Assembly (NCBI RefSeq): GCF_004345365.1
Contig: NZ_SLVF01000026.1
Location: forward strand, 1-49,535
Direction: 5' to 3'
Origin: Kribbella sp. VKM Ac-2568
GTDB taxonomy: Bacteria > Actinomycetota > Actinomycetes > Propionibacteriales > Kribbellaceae
Length of the DNA stretch: 49,535 nucleotides
Shown here: piece by piece, positions 1-8,915 of the stretch
Position numbering within the stretch: the stretch's first letter is position 1
Layout: every line of letters begins with the position of its first letter
Translations under genes and position numbers: made by a program
The notes under the pieces: generated by a model
Database searches by the model: none
What the model was told of the DNA's origin: nothing
The model's input: the letters and a program-made list of their open reading frames with translations, nothing else

Positions 1-2
1 CG

Positions 3-110
3 ACCGTCGTCGAATACCCCACCGCCAGTCACGTCGGCGGAATCACCCGGCTGGCGTCACAGTTCACCGCGCTCATCGAACACGCGGCGCGCTCAACCCG
101 AGTGAGGTGA
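3..110 (+). CDS. C-terminal end of an unidentified protein (partial)
   Basis: The window opens inside a plus-strand gene. Only the last 35 codons are visible, ending in TGA at 108-110. The frame is chosen because it reads as ordinary protein (VVEYPTASHVGGITRLASQ and an amphipathic tail), whereas the other two frames are Arg/Pro/Ser-rich as expected of shadows. A strong hairpin follows 35 bases after the stop. I do not recognise the family from this much sequence. Confidence 0.5.
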   Translation, partial: TVVEYPTASHVGGITRLASQFTALIEHAARSTRVR

Positions 111-144
111 CCGCGAGCTCCGCGCCACCTCAGCGGAGCAGCTC

Positions 145-176
145 ACTGGCCAGGCCTCTCCTGAGGCCTGGCCAGT
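145..176 (+). terminator. Strong hairpin downstream of the first gene
   Basis: A perfect 14-bp inverted repeat (arms 145-158 and 163-176, ACTGGCCAGGCCTC and its complement) surrounds the loop TCCT. It has no U-tract, as is common for actinomycete terminators. It lies 34 bases after the stop at 110, so it probably ends that transcript. Confidence 0.6.
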
Positions 177-287
177 CGGTCTGCACCACTGCAGTGGAGT
201 TGACGGTGATGCTCGGGTCATTGACCCCACCGAACCTGTGGCCGATGTGTTGAACCACAAAATCAGGGGGTAGCCACGCCGATCGGT

Positions 288-455
288 TCACTGGTCCAAA
301 AGGGTCACTACATCTTGGCGGAGCTGGTTCATGCTGTCGTGGTCGGTTGCTTCGACGTTGAGGCGGAGCAACGATTCGGTGTTGGAGGGGCGCAGATTGA
401 ACCACGCTCCGTCGGGCAGGGTGATGGTCAAGCCATCCAGTCGGTCTACCGTCGC
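288..455 (-). pseudogene. Remnant of a phosphomannomutase/phosphoglucomutase C-terminus
   Basis: On the minus strand about 55 codons match the C-terminal substrate-phosphate binding domain of alpha-D-phosphohexomutases. The hallmark is FNLRPSNTE followed by LLRLNVEA, preceded by DGLTITLPDGAW and followed by a helix running to the stop at 288. An intact ManB-type enzyme has about 450 residues, with an active-site serine loop and metal loop near the N-terminus. None of that is present, and upstream (higher coordinates) the frame turns into Arg/Leu-rich nonsense and meets the LuxR gene. This is a dead 3' end left by deletion or rearrangement, not a functional gene. Confidence 0.75.
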
Positions 456-577
456 GCACGAACGGACGAGGTGAAGGGCTGCACGCGGCCCGGCACAGAG
501 GTGGCACCGACCGAGCGACCGTGCCAATCGCCTCGAGAGGCTTGCCAAACCAGTGGCCGCACTCCCTACCATCGACC

Positions 578-3352
578 ATGGGTCCGTCCAGCGGTCGCCC
601 GCGGTCAGTGTTGCGTGGTCGGCGTAGCGAGTGCGAGGTACTGGCCAGGCTGTTGGACGCGGTATCTACAGGGCGGAGCTCCGTGCTGGTGCTGCGCGGG
701 GAGGCGGGCTGCGGCAAGTCGGCGCTGCTCGACTTCATGCTCGAGCGCGCGGCGGGTTTCCGCGTCGCGCGAGTCGTGGGCATCGAGTCGGAGATGGAGC
801 TCGCCTATGCCGGCCTTCACCAGCTCTGTGGGCCAATGCTCGACCGGGTCGAGAAGTTGCCGCCCCCACAACGCGATGCGCTGCGGGTCGCATTCGGGCT
901 GCAAGAGGGCGCCGCACCTGATCGCTTCCTCATCGGTCTTGCCGTCCTGACTCTGTTGGCGGATGCGGCCGAGGAGCAGCCGCTCGCTTGCGTGATCGAT
1001 GACGCACAGTGGCTCGATCGGGCCTCCGTGCAATCTCTGGCCTTCGTGGCACGACGACTGATGGCCGATCCGGTGGCCTTGATATTCGCCGTGCGGGAGC
1101 CCAGCGACGAGCTGACCGGCTTGCCGGAGCTCAACGTTCAGGGCCTCGGCGAGCGCGACTCCCACCTGGTCCTGGCATCGGCGATTCGTGGACCGCTCGA
1201 CGTACAAGTGCGCGACCGCATCGTCGCCGAAACGCGGGGCAACCCGTTGGCGCTGTTGCAGCTGCCGCGAGTGCTGACGCCGACCGAGCTGGCGGGCGGA
1301 TTCGGCCTTCCCAACACCGCGGCTGTGGCGACCCGCGTCGAACAGAGTTTCTATCGACAATTCCGATCCCTTCCGGACGATACGCAACAGCTTCTGCTCA
1401 CTGCTGCCGCTGAGCCCATCGGCGACATTACGCTCTTGCGACGCGCAGCCGAATTGCAGGGAATCGGAGGCGACGCTGCAGCGCCTGCCGTGGCTGCAGG
1501 ACTGGTCGAACTCGGCGCCCGGGTCCGGTTCCGCCATCCGCTGGTCCGCTCGGCGGTCTACCAGTCGGTCTCCGTGGGCGACCGGCAGGCGGTGCACCGT
1601 GCTTTGGCAGAAGCAACCGATCTGGTGCTCGATCCCGATCGTCGCGCCTGGCATCTCGCCCGTGCGGCGTCAGGGCCGGATGAGGCCGTGGCCGACGAGC
1701 TGGAGCGTTCGGCCGACCGGGCGCGCGCCCGCGGCGGCGCGGTCGCGGCGGCCGCGTTTCTGGAACGCGCGACCGAGCTGACGCCCGATCGCGCGCGCCG
1801 TGGAGCGCGTGCACTCGCCGCCGCTCAGGCCAAGCTCCTGGCTGGCGCGCCGGACTCGGCGCAGGCGCTGCTTGCGGCGGCGGATCTGGCGCCGCTCGGC
1901 GGCATCCGGCGGGCCGGGCTGGAACGGCTGCGCGCACAGCTGTCGTTCTTGCTCAGACGCGGCAACGACGCTCCATCGCTACTGCTCAACGCCGCCGAAC
2001 ACCTCAAGGCGCTGGACACACAGTCGGCGCGTGAGACTTACCTCGAAGCGCTCGGAGCGGCGATCTTCGCGGGCCGCCTCAGCAAGAGCGGCGGCGGCGT
2101 GGCCGACGCCGCCGGCGCAGCCCGCACGGCGCCCCGGGCCCCGCAGCCGGCACGTGCGATCGATCTACTCCTCGACGGTCTCGTGAAAAGGTTCACCGAA
2201 GGCTATGAGGCAGGGGTGCAGCCGCTCCAGCGAGCGCTGCGCGCGTTGTCCGAGGAGGAGGGCCGCAGTCAGGACGACACCCGCTGGCTCTGGCTGGGGT
2301 GCCGAATCGCCCCGGATCTGTGGGATGACGAGTCGTGGCATGAGCTGGCCACCCGGCAGCTTCGGCACGCGCGGGATGCGGGCTGGCTGACCGCCTTCCC
2401 GATCGCGCTCACCTATCGCGCCGGCGTTTACGTACATGCCGGCGAGTTCGCCTCCGCAGCAGAGCTCATCGACGAGGCCGACGTGATCACCGAGGCAACC
2501 GGCAGCCCCCCGTTGATGTACGCCTCGCTGGTGCTCTCCGCCTGGCGGGGCCAGGAAGCCCAGGCCACGGCGCTGATCAGGGCCAGCATCGAGGATGCAA
2601 CAGCCAGGGGTGAAGGAAGGGCGATCGCCTTGGCGGACTACGCCACAGCGGTGCTCTACAACGGTCTCAGCCGCTACCAGGACTCGCTCGCCGCCGCGCA
2701 ACGGGTCTGTGAACACGATGACCTGGGTCTCTTCGGCTGGGGTCTGACCGAGCTGGTGGAGGCGGCTGTGCGCAGCGATCGACCGGACATCGGCGCTACA
2801 GCCCTGCGGCGACTCGAGGAACGAACACGCGCCGCCGGGACGGAGTGGGCGCTCGGAATCGAGGCCCGCTGCCGCGCGACGCTGAGCGACGGCGAAGTCG
2901 CCGACGCCCTCTACCGAGAGGCGGTCGAGCGCCTCGCCCGGACCCGGATCACCGTCCACCTCGCCCGAGCTCAACTCCTGTACGGCGAATGGTTGCGTCG
3001 CGGGAACCGTCGCGTGGAAGCCCGCCAGCAGCTTTACCGGGCCTACGACACGTTCAGCCGCGCCGGGGCCGACGGATTTGCCGAGCGTGCCCGACGGGAG
3101 CTGCTTGCCACTGGCGAGACACTACGCAGGCGGACAGTCGAGACGCACGAGGAGCTGACCGCACAGGAGGCGCAGATCGCCCGGCTGGCCCGCGACGATC
3201 TCACGAATCCCGAGATTGCCGCCCGGCTGTTCATCAGCCCTCGCACCGTCGAATGGCACCTTGGCAAGGTGTTCGCCAAACTTGACATCACCTCCCGAAA
3301 ACAACTGCGCCGCGCGCTGCCCGACTCGAGCTCTGCCACCTCGTCGGCCTAG
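578..3352 (+). CDS. Large ATP-binding LuxR-family transcriptional regulator (LAL type)
   Basis: A 924-residue protein of the LAL group: an N-terminal AAA/STAND ATPase, a long helical repeat region and a C-terminal LuxR DNA-binding domain. The Walker A motif is GEAGCGKSALL (about residues 41-51) and the Walker B segment is LACVIDDAQWLD. The middle 500 residues are Ala/Arg/Leu-rich TPR-like helices. The last 60 residues contain the helix-turn-helix LTAQEAQIARLARDDLTNPE with ISPRTVEWHLGKVFAKL. Family members switch operons on or off in response to an unknown ligand sensed through the ATPase/TPR region. I chose ATG 578 because homologous proteins begin just before the RGRRSE motif. The frame is open to 521, but the extra residues look non-coding. 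The target genes cannot be read from the context. Confidence 0.9.
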   Translation: MGPSSGRPRSVLRGRRSECEVLARLLDAVSTGRSSVLVLRGEAGCGKSALLDFMLERAAGFRVARVVGIESEMELAYAGLHQLCGPMLDRVEKLPPPQRDALRVAFGLQEGAAPDRFLIGLAVLTLLADAAEEQPLACVIDDAQWLDRASVQSLAFVARRLMADPVALIFAVREPSDELTGLPELNVQGLGERDSHLVLASAIRGPLDVQVRDRIVAETRGNPLALLQLPRVLTPTELAGGFGLPNTAAVATRVEQSFYRQFRSLPDDTQQLLLTAAAEPIGDITLLRRAAELQGIGGDAAAPAVAAGLVELGARVRFRHPLVRSAVYQSVSVGDRQAVHRALAEATDLVLDPDRRAWHLARAASGPDEAVADELERSADRARARGGAVAAAAFLERATELTPDRARRGARALAAAQAKLLAGAPDSAQALLAAADLAPLGGIRRAGLERLRAQLSFLLRRGNDAPSLLLNAAEHLKALDTQSARETYLEALGAAIFAGRLSKSGGGVADAAGAARTAPRAPQPARAIDLLLDGLVKRFTEGYEAGVQPLQRALRALSEEEGRSQDDTRWLWLGCRIAPDLWDDESWHELATRQLRHARDAGWLTAFPIALTYRAGVYVHAGEFASAAELIDEADVITEATGSPPLMYASLVLSAWRGQEAQATALIRASIEDATARGEGRAIALADYATAVLYNGLSRYQDSLAAAQRVCEHDDLGLFGWGLTELVEAAVRSDRPDIGATALRRLEERTRAAGTEWALGIEARCRATLSDGEVADALYREAVERLARTRITVHLARAQLLYGEWLRRGNRRVEARQQLYRAYDTFSRAGADGFAERARRELLATGETLRRRTVETHEELTAQEAQIARLARDDLTNPEIAARLFISPRTVEWHLGKVFAKLDITSRKQLRRALPDSSSATSSA

Positions 3353-3401
3353 TCAGACGAGGTTCCGGCGGACCAATGACAGCATCGCTACTCGACAGGC
3401 T

Positions 3402-3427
3402 TGTCCGGTCGCCGTGATCACCGGACA
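3402..3427. terminator. Hairpin between convergent genes
   Basis: TGTCCGGT at 3402-3409 pairs with ACCGGACA at 3420-3427 over a 10-base loop. It sits between the LuxR-family gene (stop 3352) and ohr, which converge here, so it could serve both. Confidence 0.45.
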
Positions 3428-3446
3428 GCCAGTCAAACAAGGTCCA

Positions 3447-3925
3447 CTACGCAGCGCCTTGATCGTTCTCGACGATCTCCTCGATCGGCGTCCCGTCGAC
3501 GGTGAGTAGGACCTGAATGTTGCCACGGGTGGCATTGGAATAAGGGCAACGCTCGTCGGCCTCGGCCATCAGGTGTGCGGCCGCGGCAGACGCCAGATGC
3601 GGTGCGTGCAGAGCAAGGGCAACCCGAAGCCCGAAGCCGCCGTGTCCAGTCGGGCCGATACCTACCCGGGAGGTGAACCGGGAGTCACTGGCATCGAACC
3701 TGCCACGCTGTGCGGCTGAAAGCATGGTCGACTGGAAGCAGGCCGCATAGGCGATCGCGAACAACTGCTCGGGATTGGTGCCTGAACCGCCGTTGCCTCC
3801 CATGTCCTCGGGCACCGCAACTCGACTTCCAGGCGGCCGTCAGTGGTGCGGCCGTGCCCGGACCGGCCGCCTTCGGTGACCGCCTCGGCGGTGTAGAGGA
3901 CTCCTTTCAACGCAGTGACTGACAT
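3447..3925 (-). pseudogene. ohr: Organic hydroperoxide resistance protein with a single-base frameshift
   Basis: Ohr/OsmC-family thiol peroxidase that reduces organic hydroperoxides with a reactive cysteine pair. The N-terminus (MSVTALKGVLYTAEAVTEGG, from ATG 3925, with GGAAAGG upstream) and the rest of the protein lie in different frames. The break is near 3816-3822, between GRLEVEL and VPEDMGGNGG. Restoring one base after TTG-CG gives a continuous family-like sequence. Both catalytic cysteines survive in the downstream frame: YAACF and RCPYSNATRGN. Repaired, it would encode about 159 residues, slightly longer than the usual 140 because of an Asp/Glu-rich tail (VDGTPIEEIVENDQGAA). The rest looks unspoiled, so this is either a very recent mutation or a sequencing error. 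Confidence 0.85.
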
Positions 3926-4107
3926 TTCAGGCCTTTCCGAGTTGGGTCGATGTTCTCGCCTCACATCGGTGTCGAGGCGTCAGGTTTCGCTGCTAGCTTG
4001 CTGGCTTCGTTGCGCCGGCCCGGTGATGCCCTGGTCAAGCCCGCCAGGGATGAAGACCCTGGGCTACCCGGGTCGAGCGAGGCTTGTCGTCGTCACCGGA
4101 GGGCAAC

Positions 4108-5928
4108 TCAGCTGGCGGCTTCCTGCCATGTTGGCGGGTGGTGCTGGACGGTTGTTGCCGTTGGCTTGGCGAGGTGGAGTGCGGTGGTGACGAGGCCGGC
4201 GTGGCTGAGAGCTTGTGGCGTGTTGCCGAGGTGGCGTCCGGTGATCGGGTCGTACTCCTCGCTGAGCAGGCCGACGTCGTTGCGCAAGGACAGCAGGCGG
4301 TCGAACAGCTCGGCGGCCTCATCCGTGCGACCAATTCCGTGAAGCGCGTCGGCAAGCCAGAAGGAGCACGCCAAGAAGGCACCTTCCTCACCCTGGATGC
4401 CATCGACGTTGGTGCCCTCGGCGCCAACGGCGTAGCGGAGGACGAGACCGTCGCGGGTGAGGTTTCTCTGGATGGCGTCGACGGTGGCGACCATGCGCGG
4501 GTCTGCCCAGGGCAGGAATCCGTAGCGCGGCATGAGAAGGACCGAAGCGTCCAGGCGCGCGGAACCGTACGACTGTGTGAATGCTCGTCGCGACTGGCTG
4601 ACTCCCCGGTTGCAGATTTCCGTGCGGATCGCCTCCCGCAGCTCACGTAGTTCGTTCAGGGATTCACGCGCGTGGTCGTTCTCGAGAACGCAGACGGCTC
4701 GGTCCACTCCGACCCAGGCCATCAGTTTGGAGTGGACGAAATGTCGTTGCGGTCCACGGATCTCCCAGATGCCGTTGTCCGGTTCGGCCCAGTTCTGTTC
4801 AAGCTGTGTGACCAGACCCCGTTCCAGATCTGCTTCGTCTGGGCGCGGCGGATCTTCTGCGGCGCGGGTCGCATGCAGAGCGTCGAGGACTTCGCCCCAA
4901 ACATCGTTCTGTCGTTGGGTTGCCGCCCCGTTGCCGATGCGCACAGGTCTGGAGGCGGCGTGTCCAGGCAGCCAGTCCAGTGTCAGTTCGGGGAGGTGGC
5001 GCGTGCCGTCGATGGCGTACATGATCTGCGTTCCGGTCGGATCGCCGGCGACCGTGCGCAGTAACCAGTCACGCCAGGCGGAGGCTTCTTCGACGTATCC
5101 AGTGGCGAGGAACGCTCGCACGGTGAAGGCCGCGTCGCGCAACCAGCAGAATCGGTAATCCCAGTTGCGCGAACCGCCGATCTGTTCGGGCAGTGACGTG
5201 GTTGCTGCGGCCACGATGCCCCCGGTCGGCGCGAAAGTGAGTGCCTTCAGGATGATGAGAGATCGCTTGACTGCGTCTGCCCAAGGACCGGAGTAGGTGC
5301 ACTTGCTCATCCACTGGAGCCAGTACCTTTCGGTGGCCGCGAGGTTGTCGGCGGCATCGACGGTAGGGGGTTCGAGCTGCGACGAGCGTAAGTGTCCAAA
5401 AGTGAAGGAAATCTGCTGACCCGCCGAGACCACGAAGTCGCCGGTCAGGGTGTCGTTCGTGGGGGTCAAGGCGACGTCACTTCTCAGCCAGACGGAGTCT
5501 GGTCCTGCGGTTCCGACAAAGTGCCCTCCGACGCTGTGGAGGCTTGGCACGACCTTGCCGTAATCCATTCTGGGGGCCATGCACATGTGCATCGGAACCT
5601 CGCCCGCCAAGCCTTCCACAATGCGGACCACTTGCGGCCCTGCGCTGGTCGGTGACATGAAGTCAGTGACGCGTACGGCGCCGTCCGGGGTGATCCATTC
5701 GGTATCGAGGATCAGCGAGTCGCCACGGTACCGGCGACGCGTGCATCGTCCGCCGCTCTGCGGCGCCAGGATCCATCGGCCGTTCCGGGTATCGCCCAGG
5801 AGCGTCGCAAACACGGCCGGCGAGTCGAATCTCGGGAGGCAGAGCCAATCGACTGATCCGTCGACGCCGACGAGGGCCGCGGTGCGGAGATCGCCGATGA
5901 GTGCATAGTCCTCGATCTGCTGCGTCAT
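4108..5928 (-). CDS. Glycoside hydrolase family 15 enzyme (trehalase/glucoamylase type)
   Basis: A 606-residue cytosolic enzyme of the GH15 (alpha/alpha)6-barrel family. The N-terminus IEDYALIGDLRTAALVGVDG followed by SVDWLCLPRFDSP is the standard opening of actinobacterial GH15 proteins, several of which hydrolyse trehalose. The core signature WDYRFCWLRDA, the segment GIWEIRGP (candidate catalytic acid) and EGAFLACSFW (candidate catalytic base) are all present, and the tail LSEEYDPITGRHLGN is normal. Two ATGs are adjacent (5931 and 5928). The second is six bases from GAGGAG and aligns better with the family. There is no signal peptide. Whether the substrate is trehalose or a maltooligosaccharide cannot be decided from sequence. 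It stands alone, convergent with nothing. Confidence 0.9.
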   Translation of the reverse strand: MTQQIEDYALIGDLRTAALVGVDGSVDWLCLPRFDSPAVFATLLGDTRNGRWILAPQSGGRCTRRRYRGDSLILDTEWITPDGAVRVTDFMSPTSAGPQVVRIVEGLAGEVPMHMCMAPRMDYGKVVPSLHSVGGHFVGTAGPDSVWLRSDVALTPTNDTLTGDFVVSAGQQISFTFGHLRSSQLEPPTVDAADNLAATERYWLQWMSKCTYSGPWADAVKRSLIILKALTFAPTGGIVAAATTSLPEQIGGSRNWDYRFCWLRDAAFTVRAFLATGYVEEASAWRDWLLRTVAGDPTGTQIMYAIDGTRHLPELTLDWLPGHAASRPVRIGNGAATQRQNDVWGEVLDALHATRAAEDPPRPDEADLERGLVTQLEQNWAEPDNGIWEIRGPQRHFVHSKLMAWVGVDRAVCVLENDHARESLNELRELREAIRTEICNRGVSQSRRAFTQSYGSARLDASVLLMPRYGFLPWADPRMVATVDAIQRNLTRDGLVLRYAVGAEGTNVDGIQGEEGAFLACSFWLADALHGIGRTDEAAELFDRLLSLRNDVGLLSEEYDPITGRHLGNTPQALSHAGLVTTALHLAKPTATTVQHHPPTWQEAAS

Positions 5929-6633
5929 CATCGGCTCCTCTGCCCGCGGTGGACGACTCTTGCAACAACCGTCGCGGATCAGGCGGCCCGTGGCCCCAGT
6001 GAGGACCCGGGTCGTTACCCCGGCAGAGTCCCCGGTCGCCAGTGAGAGCAGAGGGCCGGACTATGGGCGACCGTCGGGATCGCTACGACCACCGGTGCCC
6101 AGCATCGGTGATGTCGCAGACGTTCGCCGTTTGACGGCAGGTGCCGGGCGCCGTGGTCGCCTCGTCGTTCGCTCGATGGGGACATCATCCGGCATCGATC
6201 CCCACTACGCGCCACACCTGGCTCAGCCTGCCGAGATCACAACATTTGGTCGCTCGAAATGCAGAACCAGGATAGGCGCGAGGTCGAGAAAGGACGTCCG
6301 CCCAACGGCCGATGCTTCCTGCCGGAGGGCCGGGCAGGCAGTAGACGTGCGGCCTCGCCTGCTCATCCAAACGAAGCGCCGGCACAGTGACTCGCCACAG
6401 CGCGTTCGGAACCAGCTTCGAGATCCACAGCGAGCTCCCGAATCGGCATGCGTCGCGGACTTCCTCGCGGCTATCCCGCACTGCACTTGGGTTACGTCAC
6501 GGCCGTCGCTGGTGCCTTGCAGAGGTCGATTTGCCTGACACAACTGTCATGCCGCCCAGAGCCCCATCGCGCCCGAGACAACCCGGGCATACCCCCGGGG
6601 TATGGCCGGGAACACCGGAGAGAGCAGCAGCCC
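5929..6633. other. Long gene-poor interval
   Basis: About 700 bases between the GH15 start and the WYL remnant. Open frames exist on both strands but are Arg/Ser/Pro-rich with no recognisable motif, ribosome binding site or family similarity. The GH15 promoter must lie at its left edge. The right part probably contains more unrecognisable debris of the decayed genes next to it. Confidence 0.5.
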
Positions 6634-6769
6634 CCCGCCCCGGAGGGCATGCCAGTCGTCGCGATCGGTGTCCCACGCAACGAAATACCGGCGGCAGCCG
6701 TCGTGGACGAGCTGGTGCGGCCCTGGCGCGGATGGCCGACGTACCGGCGTTGTCCCGGTAGGCGAAGTG
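6634..6769 (-). pseudogene. Remnant of a WYL-domain transcriptional regulator
   Basis: Two adjacent pieces in different minus frames match the centre of a WYL domain. HFAYRDNAGTSAIR (6728-6769) is followed, after a frameshift, by PHQLVHDGCRRYFVAWDTDRDDW (6646-6723). In intact regulators this reads as one run, from FxYRDxxG...R through EPHRLVHxGRRWYLVAWDxDRDDWR. Neither the N-terminal winged helix nor the C-terminal part can be found. Family members bind ligands or nucleic acid through the WYL domain and control stress or defence genes. This copy is dead. Confidence 0.7.
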
Positions 6770-7015
6770 GCGCCCAACGTCGACGACTTCCCGGTCAATT
6801 TCAAACGGAGTCGTCTTCGGTCGAGCAACGCCCATAGAACGCGAGCCGCCCGATCCCGTCACCACCGACCGGACGCGCAGCAAGCGCATCCATCCCGAGC
6901 AGCTCGTCCAACATGGTCCACTCGCGGTATCGAACCGACGACCGTCGATGGCGGCCACATGGCACTCGACGTGAACGAGGCTGCAGCCGTAAAGCGCGCT
7001 TCGAATGCGCTGACT

Positions 7016-7440
7016 CGCAGTCCCCCGTGCCTGCAGGGCGAGAGCCTCGCCGGCGAGCGGGTCGCCGGCCCACCGCAGCCGAGTCACCGGCCGCGAAGAT
7101 CGTCCAGCGCGTCCTCGTGCGCCCGAGCACCAGGAGCAGGTCGGCTCGCCGGGCCAGGTTCCGCCCGGAGTGCGCGCCCCGGCGCCGGCGACCGCACGTT
7201 CCAGGCACGCAAGCCCTTGTCTGCCGTAGCCGGCTCGCCCGAGGGTGGCGCCGAGGGTGGCCAGTGCATCCAGTCCGCGCCGCCGGTGCACCGACTGTTC
7301 GGCGAGCCGCATCTCCCGGATCGCGGTGTCGACGTCGCCCAGCTGGCACAAGCCGATGCCGCGGGCCTGGTGAGCGATCGACGCGGTGAACTGAGGCGGT
7401 CCGCTCGCGAGCAGCCGTCGCGCGTCGGAAATCCCATCAT
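7016..7440 (-). pseudogene. Remnant of a TPR protein of the CHAT-protease type
   Basis: The minus frame at 7184-7429 reads as TPR helices typical of actinobacterial CHAT-domain proteins: LLASGPPQFTASIAHQARGI, GDVDTAIREMRLA, and ALATLGATLGRAGYGRQGLA. The match then jumps frame twice: LARRADLLLVLGRTR in one frame, EDALDDLRGR in another, and TRLRWAGDPLAGEALALQA back in the first. At least three indels are therefore needed. The C-terminal CHAT peptidase domain with its His/Cys dyad is not visible. Assignment to the CHAT group rests on the style of the TPRs and on the neighbouring subtilase, and is an inference. A 318-codon open frame (6497-7453) covers both this and the WYL remnant but is not a real gene. 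Confidence 0.55.
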
Positions 7441-7571
7441 GCGGACGCGACAAAGCCTACGTCAGCAGATCCCCCGGCGCCGTCACCTCGACACACCCCC
7501 TGGTTTGTCGACACAGTGAAATGTCAACTGGCCGGGATATACCTGCCAGTGATCATCGAGGGGGAAAAAAG

Positions 7572-8864
7572 ATGCCGGACGACAACAACTCGGGCGGGAA
7601 CAACAACCAGCCGGACGGTGATTCAAACGATAAATTCGAAGACCAGGTCGAGCTGATTCTGGCCGAATTCGGCGACGAGATCGAGATCGATCCGCCGAAC
7701 TGGCGCACCGCCGGGGTGAACGCCATCTACCGGTCCAGGAGCGTGCTGGTCAGGGATCACGACGCTCCCCGAGCGGTCGATCTCTTCGGCGGTGGAAACG
7801 CTCGGCGCAGCAGCCTCGGCGTCACCCGGCTCAACCTGCCGGACGCCGTACCGGCCGACGCACCTGACGGCGACGGCTTCACTGAGATCCAACGATTCGT
7901 GGCGCATGCCGACAGACGGTTCGGCCGCGGCCATGTCACGCCGGAACACCTGTTCTACGTCTGCAGCGTCAGTCCTTGTCCCGCGACGGAACCCGAGGAA
8001 GTGCTCGAAGGCGCGCTCCCAGATCCATTTCTGACCGAGGTGGGCAATGCCGACGGCCACGGGGTGAAGGTGGTTGTCCTGGACGTCGGCTGGACCCCGG
8101 CGCCGAGTGCACCCTGGCTGAACGGCGTGAGCGGCGACGCCGAAGTGGCCTTCGACCCGGTGACCAAGCTGATCCGCCCGTACGCGGGTCACGGAACCTT
8201 CATCGCGGGCGTCGTCCGCGCGATCGCGCCGCAGGCCGAGGTGGTGGTGAAGAGCTACTTCAACAAAGCGGGGGCGGTGTTCGAGGCGGATCTGGCCGAC
8301 CGACTAGCCGAGGTGATGGACGAGAATCCGGACATCATCAGTCTCTCGGCCGGCTCCACGACGCGCTTCGACGTACCGCCGATCGCTCTCGACACCTTCA
8401 CCCGTCCGCGGCAGGGCAGCGCGGACGGCCCGGTACTCGTCGCCGCCGCCGGCAACGACGGCACTGACCAGCGGTTCTGGCCGGCCGCCTACCCCGAAGC
8501 CGTTTCGGTGGGAGCACTGGCCGCCAACGGAACCAGCCGTGCGTCGTTCAGCAACTACGGCAGTTGGGTCGACGTCTACGCACCGGGAGAGAATCTCGTG
8601 AACGCGTTTCTGACCGGGCGCTACAAATGCACCGAACGACCGAACGCAGGCCGGTTCCGCAACTTCGCCGGTATGGCGCAATGGAGCGGCACCTCATTCG
8701 CAACTCCCATGGTCGCGGGCCTGATCGCCGCCCGAATGTCGTTGACCGGCGAACGCCCCAAACAGGCAGCCAACGCCCTGCTCGCCTTCAGCCACCGCCG
8801 CGTTCTGCCAGCTGTCGGGCCGGTGCTCCTGCCAGATGACGCGCAGGCGTCGACCGACGGCTAA
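7572..8864 (+). CDS. Subtilisin-like serine protease (family S8), apparently cytosolic
   Basis: A 430-residue S8 peptidase. The catalytic triad is in order: Asp in VVVLDVGW (about residue 168), His in GHGTFIAGVV (about 206) and Ser in GTSFATPMVAG (about 374). The oxyanion Asn is in AAAGNDG. The first 150 residues form an acidic, Asn/Asp-rich N-domain with no signal peptide or membrane segment, so the enzyme probably acts inside the cell. ATG 7572 follows GAGGGGG at good spacing. The frame is open upstream to 7521 without support. It is divergent from the TPR/CHAT-type remnant, a pairing that I recall from other actinomycetes and that suggests a once-linked proteolytic module (inference). A large hairpin follows the stop. 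Confidence 0.9.
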   Translation: MPDDNNSGGNNNQPDGDSNDKFEDQVELILAEFGDEIEIDPPNWRTAGVNAIYRSRSVLVRDHDAPRAVDLFGGGNARRSSLGVTRLNLPDAVPADAPDGDGFTEIQRFVAHADRRFGRGHVTPEHLFYVCSVSPCPATEPEEVLEGALPDPFLTEVGNADGHGVKVVVLDVGWTPAPSAPWLNGVSGDAEVAFDPVTKLIRPYAGHGTFIAGVVRAIAPQAEVVVKSYFNKAGAVFEADLADRLAEVMDENPDIISLSAGSTTRFDVPPIALDTFTRPRQGSADGPVLVAAAGNDGTDQRFWPAAYPEAVSVGALAANGTSRASFSNYGSWVDVYAPGENLVNAFLTGRYKCTERPNAGRFRNFAGMAQWSGTSFATPMVAGLIAARMSLTGERPKQAANALLAFSHRRVLPAVGPVLLPDDAQASTDG

Positions 8865-8870
8865 GCGCAC

Positions 8871-8915
8871 GCTGACGCGGTACGGGCCGGTCAGGCCGGT
8901 CCGCACCGCGTCAGC
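8871..8915 (+). terminator. Long hairpin after the S8 protease gene
   Basis: GCTGACGCGGT (8871-8881) pairs perfectly with ACCGCGTCAGC (8905-8915), and further CCGG/CCGG pairing lies inside. It begins 6 bases after the stop codon. There is no U-tract, but position and stability support a terminator. Confidence 0.65.

Noticed and set aside
5960..6538. Plus-strand open frame of 192 codons
   Set aside because: Arg/Ser/Pro-rich composition and lack of hydrophobic core pattern are typical of a shadow frame, and no start signal is present.
6497..7453. A 318-codon open frame on the minus strand as one intact gene
   Set aside because: It joins pieces of two unrelated families (TPR/CHAT type and WYL) with nonsense between. 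Matching family sequence leaves and re-enters the frame, which shows decay.
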